Shown: in pieces, positions 9,170 through 18,120 of the stretch | Position numbering within the stretch: position 1 is the first letter of the stretch | Layout of the letters: each line of letters opens with the position of its first letter | From: Burkholderia pyrrocinia | GTDB taxonomy: Bacteria > Pseudomonadota > Gammaproteobacteria > Burkholderiales > Burkholderiaceae | DNA length: 64,000 nucleotides | NCBI RefSeq assembly: GCF_022809715.1 | Contig: NZ_CP094460.1 | Location: forward strand, 2,790,001-2,854,000 | Direction of reading: 5' to 3' | Program-made: the position numbers and the translations under genes | The notes under the pieces: generated by a model | The model's input: the letters and a program-made list of their open reading frames with translations, nothing else | The model's database searches: none | Told to the model about the DNA's origin: nothing

Positions 9170-10216
9170 TTACCGCTCGATCTGCCGATTCCAGCGCGTA
9201 TCCCACTGCGCGCGGCGCGCGTTGATCGCGGCCCAGTCGACCACCGTCACCTTGCGCACCAGATCGTCGACATTGCCGAGGCTCTGCTGCATCCCGGCCG
9301 GCATCTTCGCGAGACGGTTGGTGGGGATCTGCTTGCCGGCCTCGGCGGCCTTCGTCTGCGCGGGCGCGGACAGCAGGAACTGCGCGAGCTTCTGCGCGAG
9401 CTGCGGATCGGGATTGTTCGCGACCACGCACAGGTCGACGAGCAGCAGCACCGGGCCTTCCTTCGGGTTCGCATACGCGACCGGAATGCCCTTGTCCTGC
9501 AGGTCGCCGACGCCCGTCGGCGTGAGCGGGAACAGGCCGGCCTCGCCGGTCTGCACCATCTCGGAGATCTTCGCGGAGTTCGGGATGTACTCGACGACGT
9601 TCGGCCCGACCGTGCTCGCCCACTTGCTGAAGCCGGGCTCCACGTTCTGCTCGCTGCCGCCGAGCAGCCGGTTGATCGCGAGGAAGCCGTGCAGCCCGAA
9701 CGTGCTGCTCGACGCCGACTGGAACACGACCTTGCCCTTGTATTTCGGATCGGCGAAATCCATCCACGACGTCGGCGGCGCCCAGCCTTTCTCCGCGAAC
9801 AGCTTCTTGTTGTATGCGATGCCGGTCATGCCGAGCTGCACGCCCGCGCCGACGTCGTCCTTCATCCGCGCGAACGGGTACAGCTCCTTCAGCACCGGCG
9901 AATCGTCGAGCTTCTGGCACACGCCGAGGCTGACCGCGCGCGCCATCACGCCGTCGTCGAGGAACGCGACGTGGATCTGCGGCTTGTTGCGGTTTGCAAG
10001 CAGCTTCGCGAGCACGTCCGACGACGTGCCGGGCACGACGACGACCTTCACGTTGTTCGCCTTCTCGAACTCGGGCAGCACCTGGCTCGTATAGGCCTTT
10101 TCCATCGGCCCGCCGTTCATGCCGATGTAGATCGTCTTCGTTTGCGCGAACGCGGGGGCGCTGGCGCCCGCGATGCAGAGTGCGGCAGCGGCCGCGATCG
10201 TACCGAGCAGTTTCAT
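9170..10216 (-). CDS. ABC transporter periplasmic binding protein (PotD-like)
   Basis: Predicted 348-residue periplasmic solute-binding protein. A signal peptide (MKLLGTIAAAAALCIAGASAP.. ending at AFA, about residue 24) is followed by a type 2 periplasmic fold of the PotD/FbpA kind. AGGAGA lies seven bases before the ATG at 10216, which decides the start over the much longer open frame. It is the last gene of a seven-gene reverse-strand operon and overlaps the flavoprotein gene by four bases. With the ATPase and two permeases it forms a complete polyamine/opine-type importer feeding the oxidase encoded between them. Confidence 0.9.
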   Translation of the reverse strand: MKLLGTIAAAAALCIAGASAPAFAQTKTIYIGMNGGPMEKAYTSQVLPEFEKANNVKVVVVPGTSSDVLAKLLANRNKPQIHVAFLDDGVMARAVSLGVCQKLDDSPVLKELYPFARMKDDVGAGVQLGMTGIAYNKKLFAEKGWAPPTSWMDFADPKYKGKVVFQSASSSTFGLHGFLAINRLLGGSEQNVEPGFSKWASTVGPNVVEYIPNSAKISEMVQTGEAGLFPLTPTGVGDLQDKGIPVAYANPKEGPVLLLVDLCVVANNPDPQLAQKLAQFLLSAPAQTKAAEAGKQIPTNRLAKMPAGMQQSLGNVDDLVRKVTVVDWAAINARRAQWDTRWNRQIER

Positions 10217-11364
10217 CGAGAGGTCTCCTCTTGGGGGAAAGGGGCGGTCGGCGCGGCTTGACGGAAGAAGCGGCCGATCGAGAATGCATCGAGTGGCGTG
10301 GCGGTTTCGCCGGTCGTGACGAGATCGGCGAGCACGTCGCCGACACCGGGCGCGAGCAGGAAACCTCCGCCGGAAAAACCGAATGCATGCAGCAGGTTCG
10401 GCGTCGTGCGGCTCGCGCCGATGATCGGGTTGTGGTCGGGCGTGCAGCCTTCGACGCCGCTCCACGTGCGGATCAGCAGCGCGTCGCGCAGTGCGGGCAG
10501 CAGCGCGCACGCGTCGCGCATCACCGCGCGCGTCGTATCGACCGACGGCTGGCCGAATTCGCCATCGCCGCGGCCGCGGCCGCCGCCGATCACGCAATTG
10601 CCGCGCGCGACCTGCCGCGCGTACACGCCGCCGCCGTACACGCCGAGGTTGTGCGCGATGAACGGCGGCAGCGGTTCGGTCACCCACATGTTCGGGTAGA
10701 TCGGTTCCATCGGCACGGCTTCGCCGAAGCGTTCGGCGATTGTGTTCGCCCACGCGCCGGCCGAATTGATCAGCCATGTCGCGGTGCATGTGCGGCCGCC
10801 CGCTTGGAAGTGGAAGCGCGTGCCGTCGTGCCGGACGTCGTCGACCGGCGTGTGCTCGAACACGTCCGCGCCCGCCGCGCGGGCCGCGCGCGCGAACGCG
10901 GGCGACACGAGGCGCGGGTTCGCATGGCCGTCGGTTTCGCACAGCGAGCCGCCGAGCGCCGCGCGGCCGAGCCACGGATAACGACGGCGGAATGCGTCGC
11001 CGCGCATCACCTGCAGCGGCAAGCCGTGCTCGCCGGCAAGCGCGGCATACGCGTCGAGCGCGTCGAGATCGGCGTCGCTGCGCGCGAGCCGCAAGTGCCC
11101 CGACACGACGAATTCGCCATCGATGCCGATCAGCTCGGGCAGGCGATCCCAGATGCGCCGTGCGCGCAGCGCGAGCGGCAATTGCTCGGCGGGGCGGCCC
11201 TGGCAGCGCACGCCGCCGTAGTTCACGCCGCTCGCCTGCGCGCCGCAGTCGCGCCGCTCGAACAGCCCGACGCGCAGGCCGCGCCGCGTCAGTGCAAGCG
11301 CTGCAGATGCGCCGACGAGGCCGCCGCCGACGATCGCGACGTCGTAATGCCGGTTCTCACTCAT
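10213..11364 (-). CDS. FAD-dependent oxidoreductase (opine/D-amino-acid oxidase subunit B type)
   Basis: Predicted 383-residue flavoprotein of the DAO family. The dinucleotide fold is at residues 8-30 (DVAIVGGGLVGASAALALTR), and the C-terminal FAD contact is the GFSGGGFLLAPGVG stretch near 340. Partnered DAO-type enzymes of this size include octopine/nopaline oxidase subunit B, HcnC and the D-hydroxyproline dehydrogenase catalytic subunit. The two adjacent upstream genes supply the other expected subunits. Expected role: oxidation of the secondary amine of an N-substituted or D-amino acid delivered by the ABC importer. The substrate is inference. Confidence 0.87.
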   Translation of the reverse strand: MSENRHYDVAIVGGGLVGASAALALTRRGLRVGLFERRDCGAQASGVNYGGVRCQGRPAEQLPLALRARRIWDRLPELIGIDGEFVVSGHLRLARSDADLDALDAYAALAGEHGLPLQVMRGDAFRRRYPWLGRAALGGSLCETDGHANPRLVSPAFARAARAAGADVFEHTPVDDVRHDGTRFHFQAGGRTCTATWLINSAGAWANTIAERFGEAVPMEPIYPNMWVTEPLPPFIAHNLGVYGGGVYARQVARGNCVIGGGRGRGDGEFGQPSVDTTRAVMRDACALLPALRDALLIRTWSGVEGCTPDHNPIIGASRTTPNLLHAFGFSGGGFLLAPGVGDVLADLVTTGETATPLDAFSIGRFFRQAAPTAPFPQEETSR

Positions 11365-12790
11365 CGCGCGCCTCGTCGGGAATCGTCGCGACGTCGTCGC
11401 CAGCGAGCGCGGCCGAGATCGGGAACGGCTTCACGGGTGGTTGCGCGCGCAACCGGCCGACCTCGGCGAGCGGCCGGCCGGTTTCGGCGGCCAGCACGAG
11501 TGCGGCCGCGTCGCCGCACATGCGGCCCTGGCAGCGACCCATCCCGACGCGCGTCAGCGCCTTCAGCCGGTTGAGTTCGGTTGCAGCGCCGCCACGGATA
11601 CAGGTGCGCAGCGTGCCCGCGTCGATCTCCTCGCAGCGGCACACGATCGTGTCGTCGGGGCAGCTTGCGGCCTGCTCGACGGGCGGCGCGAATGCCGCTT
11701 CGAGGCCCGCGCGGAATGCGCCAATGCGGGCGAGCGTGCGTTCTAGCATCGCCGCGTCAGGTTTGCCGGACGGCGATGGCGACGCGATGCCGGCATCGTC
11801 GAGCAACGCAAGCGCCGCACGCCGGCCCGCCGCTTCGGCCGCGTCGGCGCCCGCGATGCCCGCGCCGTCGCCCGCGACGTAGATGCCGTGCACCGACGTG
11901 CGGCCGGCCGCGTCGCGCTCGGGCAGCCATGCGCGGTTGACCGGATCGAAACCGAACCGGCAGCCGGCGAGATCGGCGAGCTGCGTTTCCGAACGCAGGC
12001 CGAAGCCGAGGCCGAGCGCGTCGCAATCGAGCACGCGCGGCTGCGCGTCGCCGCCGGTCGCGCGCCACGCGAGCCCTGTTACATGTTGATCGCCGAGCAC
12101 GCGCTCGAGCGTGACGCCCGTTTCGATCGCGACGCCATGCGCGCGCAGCCAGCCGATGTAATAGAGCCCTTTCGCGAAGGTCGACGGCATGCGCAGCAGC
12201 GCGGGCGCGGCGGCGGCCTGGCGGCGCAGCGGGCTCGTGTCGAGCACGGCCGCGACCTGCGCGCCGGCCTTCGCATACTGGTACGCGACGAGATACAGCA
12301 ACGGCCCCGTGCCCGCGAACACGATGCGCCGGCCGATCGCGCAGCCCTGCGCCTTCAGCGCGACTTGCGCGCCGCCGAGCGTATAGACGCCTGCGAGCGT
12401 CCAGCCCGGCACGGGCAGCATGCGATCGGTCGCGCCGCTCGCTATGATCAGCTGCGAGTACGGCACGGTAATTTCTCGCCCGTCCTGCAGCGTATCGACG
12501 CGGCCCGCGCCGCATGCCCACGCGAGCGTGTTCGGCCGGTAGTCGACGTGCGGCAGCAGCGCGGCCATCGTCCGGTGCACGGCATCGGCCTTCGCGGCTT
12601 CGAATCCGTACAGCGCGCTTTTGCCGCGCGCGAAACCGCCGTCGGCCGGCGGTTGACGATAGATCTGCCCGCCCCAGCGCGCGTTCTCGTCGATCACGAC
12701 GGGGCGCAGCCCCGCGTCGACCAGCGCCTCGGCCGCGCGCACGCCGGCCGGCCCCGCGCCGACGATGACCGGTTGCAATGCGTCGCTCAT
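11357..12790 (-). CDS. FAD/NAD(P) oxidoreductase with C-terminal BFD-like Fe-S domain (oxidase subunit A type)
   Basis: Predicted 477-residue flavoprotein. The N-terminus has PVIVGAGPAGVRAAEALVDAG (FAD) and a second dinucleotide motif at IVFAGTGPLLYLVAYQYAKAG. The C-terminus has a cysteine-rich segment starting VCRCEE and ending GRCQGRMCGD, matching the BFD-like [2Fe-2S] domain of OoxA/NoxA, HcnB and D-hydroxyproline dehydrogenase subunits. ATG 12790 is chosen because the fold starts right after it and it overlaps the [2Fe-2S] gene stop by four bases. It should relay electrons from the DAO-type subunit towards the respiratory chain. Confidence 0.88.
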   Translation of the reverse strand: MSDALQPVIVGAGPAGVRAAEALVDAGLRPVVIDENARWGGQIYRQPPADGGFARGKSALYGFEAAKADAVHRTMAALLPHVDYRPNTLAWACGAGRVDTLQDGREITVPYSQLIIASGATDRMLPVPGWTLAGVYTLGGAQVALKAQGCAIGRRIVFAGTGPLLYLVAYQYAKAGAQVAAVLDTSPLRRQAAAAPALLRMPSTFAKGLYYIGWLRAHGVAIETGVTLERVLGDQHVTGLAWRATGGDAQPRVLDCDALGLGFGLRSETQLADLAGCRFGFDPVNRAWLPERDAAGRTSVHGIYVAGDGAGIAGADAAEAAGRRAALALLDDAGIASPSPSGKPDAAMLERTLARIGAFRAGLEAAFAPPVEQAASCPDDTIVCRCEEIDAGTLRTCIRGGAATELNRLKALTRVGMGRCQGRMCGDAAALVLAAETGRPLAEVGRLRAQPPVKPFPISAALAGDDVATIPDEARDE

Positions 12791-13134
12791 TGCGTGTCTC
12801 CGGTCGCGGCCGATTGAACGGCAGTGAGAATCCGCATGCCTTCGACGATTTGCGTCGAACATGCGCGCACGCGTGCGCCGGCCTCGGTGCGCACCCAGCA
12901 GTCCTGGCACGCGCCGATCAGGCAGAAGCCTGCGCGCGGCTGGCCGCCGAATTCGCTGACGCGCACGCGGCGCTGAGCGACGAGGATCGCGGTGAGCACG
13001 GTGTCGCCGGCGAGTGCCTGTGCGGGGCGGCCGTCGAGCGTGAACGCAACGGCGGCGCGCTCGTGCTCGGCGACGCGCACGAACTGCGCGCCGTCGGCCG
13101 GATCGTGTTTGGAACGGGAAACGGGAGTCGACAT
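12787..13134 (-). CDS. Small (2Fe-2S)-binding subunit (HcnA/LhpF-like)
   Basis: Predicted 115-residue ferredoxin-like subunit. Cys71, Cys76, Cys79 and Cys92 (in FCLIGACQDCW and RACST) form a C-x4-C-x2-C-x12-C pattern as in HcnA and the small subunit of D-hydroxyproline dehydrogenases. It completes a heterotrimeric flavin/iron-sulfur dehydrogenase with the next two genes. The start at 13134 shares one base with the upstream permease stop (TGATG), and its own stop overlaps the following ATG, so expression is tightly coupled. Confidence 0.87.
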   Translation of the reverse strand: MSTPVSRSKHDPADGAQFVRVAEHERAAVAFTLDGRPAQALAGDTVLTAILVAQRRVRVSEFGGQPRAGFCLIGACQDCWVRTEAGARVRACSTQIVEGMRILTAVQSAATGDTQ

Positions 13135-13928
13135 CAGTGTTGACCGATCAGGATGCGGTTCAGGCCGTACACGCGATCGAGCAGCAGCATCGCGCCGGCG
13201 GTGATGAAGATGACGAGCGCCGACACCGACGCCATCATCGGGTCGATCGATTCGGTCGCATACATGTACATGCGCACGGGCAGCGTGACCGTCTGCGGCG
13301 ACGTGACGAAGATCGACATCGTCAGTTCGTCGAAACTGTTGATGAACGCGAGCAGCCAGCCGCCCGTGATGCCGGGCACGATCATCGGCAGCGTGATGCG
13401 GCGGAACGTCGTCCACGGGTCCGCGCCGAGCGAGCATGCGGCCTGCTCGATGCTGCGGTCGAGGCCCGCGACGGACGCGAGCACGAGCCGCATCACGAAC
13501 GGCGTGATGACGATCATGTGCGCGAGCACGAGCCACGCGAACGAGCCGGTCGCGCCGATCAGCGCGAAGAAGCGCAGCAGCGCGATGCCGAGCACGAGGC
13601 CGGGGATCACCAACGGCGACAGCAGCAGCCCGTTCAGGAACGCGCGGCCGGGAAACGCCGCGCGGCCGATCGCAAGGCCCGCCGGCAAACCGATCGCGAG
13701 CGACAGCGTCGCCGACGCGAACGCGAGCTTCAGGCTGTTGAAGAACGCGGTGACGAAGTCGGGATAGTCGAGGATCGCGCGGAACCAGCGCAGCGACAGC
13801 CCGTGGGTCGGCAGCGTCAGCGTCTCGTCGGGCGTGAACGCGACCAGCACGACGATCGCGAGCGGCGCGAGCACGAACAGCATCACGAGCGTGTGGAACG
13901 CGAGGGCGAAGGGGCCGTTCTTTCTCAT
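13134..13928 (-). CDS. ABC transporter permease (PotC-like)
   Basis: Predicted 264-residue inner-membrane permease with about six hydrophobic segments. The binding-protein-dependent transport signature is the EQAACSLGADPWTTFRRITLP region near residue 160, with the EAA-loop glycine. The ATG at 13928 overlaps the preceding permease stop by four bases. It is the second of two permeases in the operon, as expected for a PotBC/FbpB-type importer of polyamine- or opine-like solutes. Confidence 0.9.
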   Translation of the reverse strand: MRKNGPFALAFHTLVMLFVLAPLAIVVLVAFTPDETLTLPTHGLSLRWFRAILDYPDFVTAFFNSLKLAFASATLSLAIGLPAGLAIGRAAFPGRAFLNGLLLSPLVIPGLVLGIALLRFFALIGATGSFAWLVLAHMIVITPFVMRLVLASVAGLDRSIEQAACSLGADPWTTFRRITLPMIVPGITGGWLLAFINSFDELTMSIFVTSPQTVTLPVRMYMYATESIDPMMASVSALVIFITAGAMLLLDRVYGLNRILIGQH

Positions 13929-14875
13929 CGGGATGCGCCTCCGAGGCTGCGCGCGTAGCGGTGTTCGAGCACGCGGTAGTAAGTGAGCATCACGACGAGG
14001 TTCGCGACCAGCAGCAGCACCGCGATCGTCGCGCCGAGCGGCCAGTTCAGCGAGCCGAGGAATTCGTCGTAGACGGCCGTGGCCGCAACCTTCAGCCGGC
14101 GTCCGCCGAGCAGGCCGGGAATCGCGAACGCGCTCGCCGACAGCCCGAACACCATCAGGCTGCCCGACAGCACGCCCGGCATCAGTTGCGGCAGCACGAT
14201 GCGGCGCAGCGTCGTGAACGGCGACGCACCGAGCGACAGCGCCGCATGCTCGGTCTGCGGATCGAGCCGCTGCAGCGCGGTCCACACCGGAATCACCATG
14301 AACGGCAGCATCACGTGCACCAGCGCGATCACGATCGCGAAGGTCGTGTATTCGAGCTTGTACGGCCCGAGGCCGGCGAGCCCGAGCGCCTGGTTCACGA
14401 GCCCGCTCGTGTTCAGCAGCATGCTCCAGCCGAACGCGCGCACGACGACCGACACGAGCAGCGGCGCGAGGATCGCGAGCAGGAACAGCGAGCGCCACGG
14501 GTCGCGCATTTTCGACAGCACGTACGCTTCCGGTGTGCCGATCGCGACACAGATCGCGGTCGTCAGCGCGGCGATGCCGAACGTGCGCGCGAAGATCGTG
14601 TGGAAGTACGACGAGCCGAGCACTTCCGCGTAGTTGCCGAACTGGAGCGCGGCGATCGGCCCGGTGGCCGGGTCGTAGCGGTAGAACGTCAGCACGAACG
14701 TCATCGCGAGCGGCACGAGCACGAGCGCGGCGAACAGCACGAACGCGGGCGCGCACATCAGCCACAGCGGTGCATGCGCGCGCCAGGTTGCGCGCACCGA
14801 CGTACGCGGCGCACGGCGTGCGACGGCGAGGGCCGGCGCGCCGTCGGCGGGCAGCGGGCGGGAAGGCTGTCGCAT
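13925..14875 (-). CDS. ABC transporter permease (PotB-like)
   Basis: Predicted 316-residue inner-membrane permease. An N-terminal cytosolic stretch of about 35 residues precedes the first membrane span. The EAA loop is visible as EHAALSLGASPFTTLRRIVLP around residue 210. The gene directly abuts the ATPase gene (TGA then ATG) and overlaps the second permease. It pairs with that permease to form the membrane channel. Confidence 0.9.
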   Translation of the reverse strand: MRQPSRPLPADGAPALAVARRAPRTSVRATWRAHAPLWLMCAPAFVLFAALVLVPLAMTFVLTFYRYDPATGPIAALQFGNYAEVLGSSYFHTIFARTFGIAALTTAICVAIGTPEAYVLSKMRDPWRSLFLLAILAPLLVSVVVRAFGWSMLLNTSGLVNQALGLAGLGPYKLEYTTFAIVIALVHVMLPFMVIPVWTALQRLDPQTEHAALSLGASPFTTLRRIVLPQLMPGVLSGSLMVFGLSASAFAIPGLLGGRRLKVAATAVYDEFLGSLNWPLGATIAVLLLVANLVVMLTYYRVLEHRYARSLGGASR

Positions 14876-15958
14876 TCAGGCCTCCCGGCGCATCACGCGC
14901 ACCGCGTCGCTGTGCCAGTCGATGCCGACCGGCGCACCTTCCGCGAGCGGCTCCGCGCCTTCGTTCTGGCAGCACACGAGCACTTCGCCGAGCGCGCTGT
15001 CGACGCGGTACAGCCACTGGCTGCCGAGGAAGAAGCGGCTCGTGACGGTCGCGGCGAAGCGGCCCGCATCGGGCGCGCACAGCCGCAGCTTCTCGGGACG
15101 GATGCAGACCGACACCGCATCGCCGACGCGCATGTCGCGCTCGCGCGGCGGCAGGTGCGCGGTACGCCCGGTTTCGGCGAGGTCGTGACCGAGGTCGATG
15201 CGGATCGCGTCGCCGTCGTGCGCGACGACGGTGCCCGGCAGCAGGTTCGCCTTGCCGATGAACTGCGACACGAAGCGGTTCTCCGGGCGCTCGTAGGCCT
15301 GGTACGGCGTGTCGATCTGCGTGACGCGGCCGGCTTCCATCACGACCACGCGATCGCTGATCGACAGCGCTTCCGATTGATCGTGCGTGACCATGATCGT
15401 CGTCGTGCCGATCTTGCGCTGGATCGCGCGCAACTCGAACTGCATGTCCTCGCGCAGCTTCGCGTCGAGGTTCGACATCGGTTCGTCGAGCAGCAGCACC
15501 GGCGGCTCGATCACGACCGCGCGCGCGATCGCGACGCGCTGCCGCTGGCCGCCCGACAGCTCGCGCGGAAAGCGGTGCGCGAGCGTATCGAGGCGTACGA
15601 GCGCGAGCGCCGCGCGGATGCGCTCCGCGCGCTCGGCCTTGTCGACGCCGCGCATGTCGAGGCCGAAGCCGACGTTCTCCGCGACGCTCATGTGCGGAAA
15701 CAGCGCATAGCTCTGGAACACGATGCCCAGCCCGCGGCGGTTCGGCTTCAGGTGCGTGATGTCCTGCCCGTCGAGCGCGATGCGGCCGCGCGTGACGTCG
15801 ACGAAGCCGGCGATCATCTGCAGCGTGGTGGTCTTGCCGCAGCCCGACGGCCCGAGCAGCGACACGAATTCGCCTTGTTCGACCGACAGGTTGACGTCGG
15901 CGACGGCGGTGAGCTCGCCGAAGGTTTTCGTCAGATCCGTAAGCGTGAGAAACGACAT
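14876..15958 (-). CDS. ABC transporter ATP-binding protein (PotA-like)
   Basis: Predicted 360-residue ATPase energising the importer. Walker A is GPSGCGKTT (about 36-44), the ABC signature is LSGGQRQRVAIARA, and Walker B is VLLLDEPMSNLD, followed by the switch histidine in MVTHDQSEA. The C-terminal 110 residues resemble the TOBE regulatory domain of PotA/UgpC/FbpC-type ATPases. First gene of the operon, divergent from the IclR regulator across about 290 bases. Confidence 0.93.
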   Translation of the reverse strand: MSFLTLTDLTKTFGELTAVADVNLSVEQGEFVSLLGPSGCGKTTTLQMIAGFVDVTRGRIALDGQDITHLKPNRRGLGIVFQSYALFPHMSVAENVGFGLDMRGVDKAERAERIRAALALVRLDTLAHRFPRELSGGQRQRVAIARAVVIEPPVLLLDEPMSNLDAKLREDMQFELRAIQRKIGTTTIMVTHDQSEALSISDRVVVMEAGRVTQIDTPYQAYERPENRFVSQFIGKANLLPGTVVAHDGDAIRIDLGHDLAETGRTAHLPPRERDMRVGDAVSVCIRPEKLRLCAPDAGRFAATVTSRFFLGSQWLYRVDSALGEVLVCCQNEGAEPLAEGAPVGIDWHSDAVRVMRREA

Positions 15959-16075
15959 GGGGAACTCCGGGTTTGCACACCGCCTGGCCGATGTGCCGAT
16001 GACGCGGACTCTAGCCAGCCATATTTCGGAGCGTCAATTTCGAATTCTGCTGAACGGGATGAATTTCAGAAAAAT

Positions 16076-16090
16076 TCCGTTGAGCGGAAC
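16076..16090. promoter_or_regulatory. Candidate IclR-type operator
   Basis: TTCCG-TTGAG-CGGAA is a 15-bp dyad with 5+5 arms in the A/T-rich centre of the region between the ABC operon and iclR-type gene. IclR-family proteins commonly bind short palindromes of this shape in divergent promoter regions. Only its position and symmetry support it. Confidence 0.35.
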
Positions 16091-16252
16091 GGATCGTCGT
16101 ATCGCGTGCAAATCGTTCCGATGGATGAAGGGTGGCCGGACCGCGAAATGCGCACGTCAATCCCGTGCACACCCGGATGCCAGCGGAATTTCGGCCGGAC
16201 GACAATGGCGGCTACCGTATTCCGTTCAATGAAATCATCGAGGAGAGCCGGC

Positions 16253-17143
16253 ATGCAGGAACCCCTTTTGTCCGGAATGCCCGGCACGCCCGCCGGGCGC
16301 GCGCCCGGCGCCGACGACGAAGCCGATCCGGCCGGCGCGCCGGGCACCGGCATGCTGCAGCGCGCGTTCGCGATCCTGCGTGCGCTGGCAGGCATGCAGC
16401 AGGACGGCGTGCGCGTCACGCATCTCGCGAAGGCCGTCGGCCTCACGCAGGGCACCGCGCACCGGATCCTGCAATCGCTGATCGCCGAAGGGATGGTCGA
16501 GCAGGACGAGCAGTCGAAGCTGTACCGGCTGAGCGTCGATTTCTTCGCGCTCGCCGCGCTGGCCGGCAACCCGAGCAGCATGCGCACGCTGTGTCGTCCC
16601 GCGCTGCTGCGGCTGTGCGCGAGCCTCGGCGAGACGATCTTCCTGCTCGTGAAGAGCGGCTTCGACGCGGTGTGTCTCGACCTGTGCGAAGGGCCGTTCC
16701 CGATCCGCTCGTTTACCGGCGACATCGGCGGGCGCATCGCGCTCGGCGTCGGGCAGGGCAGCCTCGCGATCCTCGCGTTCCTGCCCGAAGCCGAACGCGA
16801 GGAAGTGATCCGCTTCAACGTGCCGCGCATCCGCGGCTACGGCGTGCTCGACGAGGTGTACCTGCGCACCGAGATCGAACGCGTGCGGCAGCTCGGCTAC
16901 GCGGGCCGCAACAGCGGCGTGCTCGACGGGATGGCAGGCGTCGCGGTGCCGATCCTCGATCGCACCGGGTACCCGGTCGGCGCGCTGAGCGTCGGCACGC
17001 TCGCGTCCCGGCTCGGCGACGACCGGATGCCGATGGTCGTCGAACTGCTGCGGCGCCAGGCCGACGCGATCGGGCCGCGCACCAACCCGTTCGATGCCGC
17101 GCTGCGGCGGCCGATGCACGGGCTAGCCGGGAAAACCGTATAG
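16253..17143 (+). CDS. IclR-family transcriptional regulator
   Basis: Predicted 296-residue regulator. The winged helix-turn-helix is at about residues 32-95 (MLQRAFAILRALAG... VTHLAKAVGLTQGTAHRILQSL), followed by the IclR effector-binding domain (FTGDIGGRIALGVGQGSLAILAF; GVLDGMAGVAVPI). ATG 16253 follows GAGGAGAG, which is decisive against the far longer open frame upstream. Divergent from the ABC/oxidase operon, it most likely represses or activates that operon in response to its substrate or product. Confidence 0.9.
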   Translation: MQEPLLSGMPGTPAGRAPGADDEADPAGAPGTGMLQRAFAILRALAGMQQDGVRVTHLAKAVGLTQGTAHRILQSLIAEGMVEQDEQSKLYRLSVDFFALAALAGNPSSMRTLCRPALLRLCASLGETIFLLVKSGFDAVCLDLCEGPFPIRSFTGDIGGRIALGVGQGSLAILAFLPEAEREEVIRFNVPRIRGYGVLDEVYLRTEIERVRQLGYAGRNSGVLDGMAGVAVPILDRTGYPVGALSVGTLASRLGDDRMPMVVELLRRQADAIGPRTNPFDAALRRPMHGLAGKTV

Positions 17144-17231
17144 CGGCGTCGCGCGTCGCCGCGCGTTGCCGTTTCGTCAGCTTGCTTACGCGAGCCATTC
17201 GCGTCTTCTCGTCGACCTGTTCCGGTCGCAC

Positions 17232-17444
17232 ATGATGCCGATGAACATGCCCGTGTATCGCGTGAGGTGCTTCGCGAACGCGGCCGATGTGTACATGACG
17301 ATGGTCGGCGGGCGCGTGCTGTCGTTCGATGAGAATGCGGTTCTCGAGCGTGTGAACGAAGTCGCGGAACGCATGATCGAACGCAGCGGGTTGCGTCATC
17401 TGCTCGACGAGCCAGCGACGCTGTGGGGGCGCAGTCGCTATTGA
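17232..17444 (+). CDS. Hypothetical small protein, possibly a remnant
   Basis: A 70-residue open frame with codon bias like the neighbouring genes (mostly G/C third positions), beginning with several close methionines; 17232 is the first of them. No family is recognised. The C-terminal half looks helical (ENAVLERVNEVAERMIERSG). There is no good ribosome site, and the frame continues upstream to 17166 without a clearer start, so it may be a gene fragment. The stretch 17445-17574 after it contains nothing else I can support. Confidence 0.3.
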   Translation: MMPMNMPVYRVRCFANAADVYMTMVGGRVLSFDENAVLERVNEVAERMIERSGLRHLLDEPATLWGRSRY

Positions 17445-17574
17445 TCCGATCGGTCGCTGCGCTGGCGGCGGCTCGCGCGTGAGGGTTTCGTCAGCGTCGG
17501 GCAACGCGACAATGCCGATGGTTGGCCGTCGACGGACATGCTAGGATTTCTTCCAAACTACTCCGGAGACTGCT

Positions 17575-17958
17575 ATGCCGTTCATCTGCGAAAACGTTGA
17601 ATGTCGTGCCGTGCTGGCTCGCGGGCAGGTCAGGTCCAGGCAAGAGGACGACGGGTGGTGCTTCTACTGCCCGGACTGCAATGCGAGGAACGAGTTGAAG
17701 GATATCGGTGCATCTGGCGGTCCTGTCGAATTGGTTCAGCCGGAAAGATCAGGCCTTCCGCACAAGGTCATCGCGACGGCCAGACCATTGGAGGACGGCG
17801 GATACGCAGCGCAATTGCGCGTTCAGCGGGCACTCGGCGTGAAGGGAACGTACGCAGCCGAAGAGCATTGGGAGCAGCTCGGCGTGTTCCCGGACCCGCA
17901 AGCGGCCGTCGCGCATGCGAAGTCGTTCGCAACGGACCTGCTGGGACGAACTGCGTAG
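17575..17958 (+). CDS. Hypothetical protein with zinc-ribbon-like cysteines
   Basis: A 127-residue protein of unknown function. Cys5 and Cys10, then Cys29, Cys32 and Cys35 (GWCFYCPDCN) look like an N-terminal zinc ribbon. The C-terminal part (VHKVIATARPLEDGGYAAQLRV-like) reads as a small alpha/beta domain followed by a helix with AVAHAKSFATDLLG. GGAGAC lies 10 bases before the ATG. The gene stands alone, with nothing in its context to suggest a role. The real-gene call rests on the ribosome site and cysteine pattern. Confidence 0.65.
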   Translation: MPFICENVECRAVLARGQVRSRQEDDGWCFYCPDCNARNELKDIGASGGPVELVQPERSGLPHKVIATARPLEDGGYAAQLRVQRALGVKGTYAAEEHWEQLGVFPDPQAAVAHAKSFATDLLGRTA

Positions 17959-18120
17959 TCGCGAGCGGCGCGCCGGATTGCGCGAACCTGGCCATGCGCG
18001 GATCGGTACGGGAGGCCCACGACCGTGGGTCCGCGCGACTACCCGGTGCGGTGCGGCGTGCGCACACGGGTGCCGCGTCACGCCGAATACTTCGTCGAAC
18101 AAGAGGTGACTAACCTCGAT

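Noticed and set aside
13961..16252. A long N-terminal extension of the IclR gene
   Set aside because: The frame is open for over 760 codons upstream, but that part is the antisense of the ABC genes. GAGGAGAG and the family length both point to the ATG at 16253.
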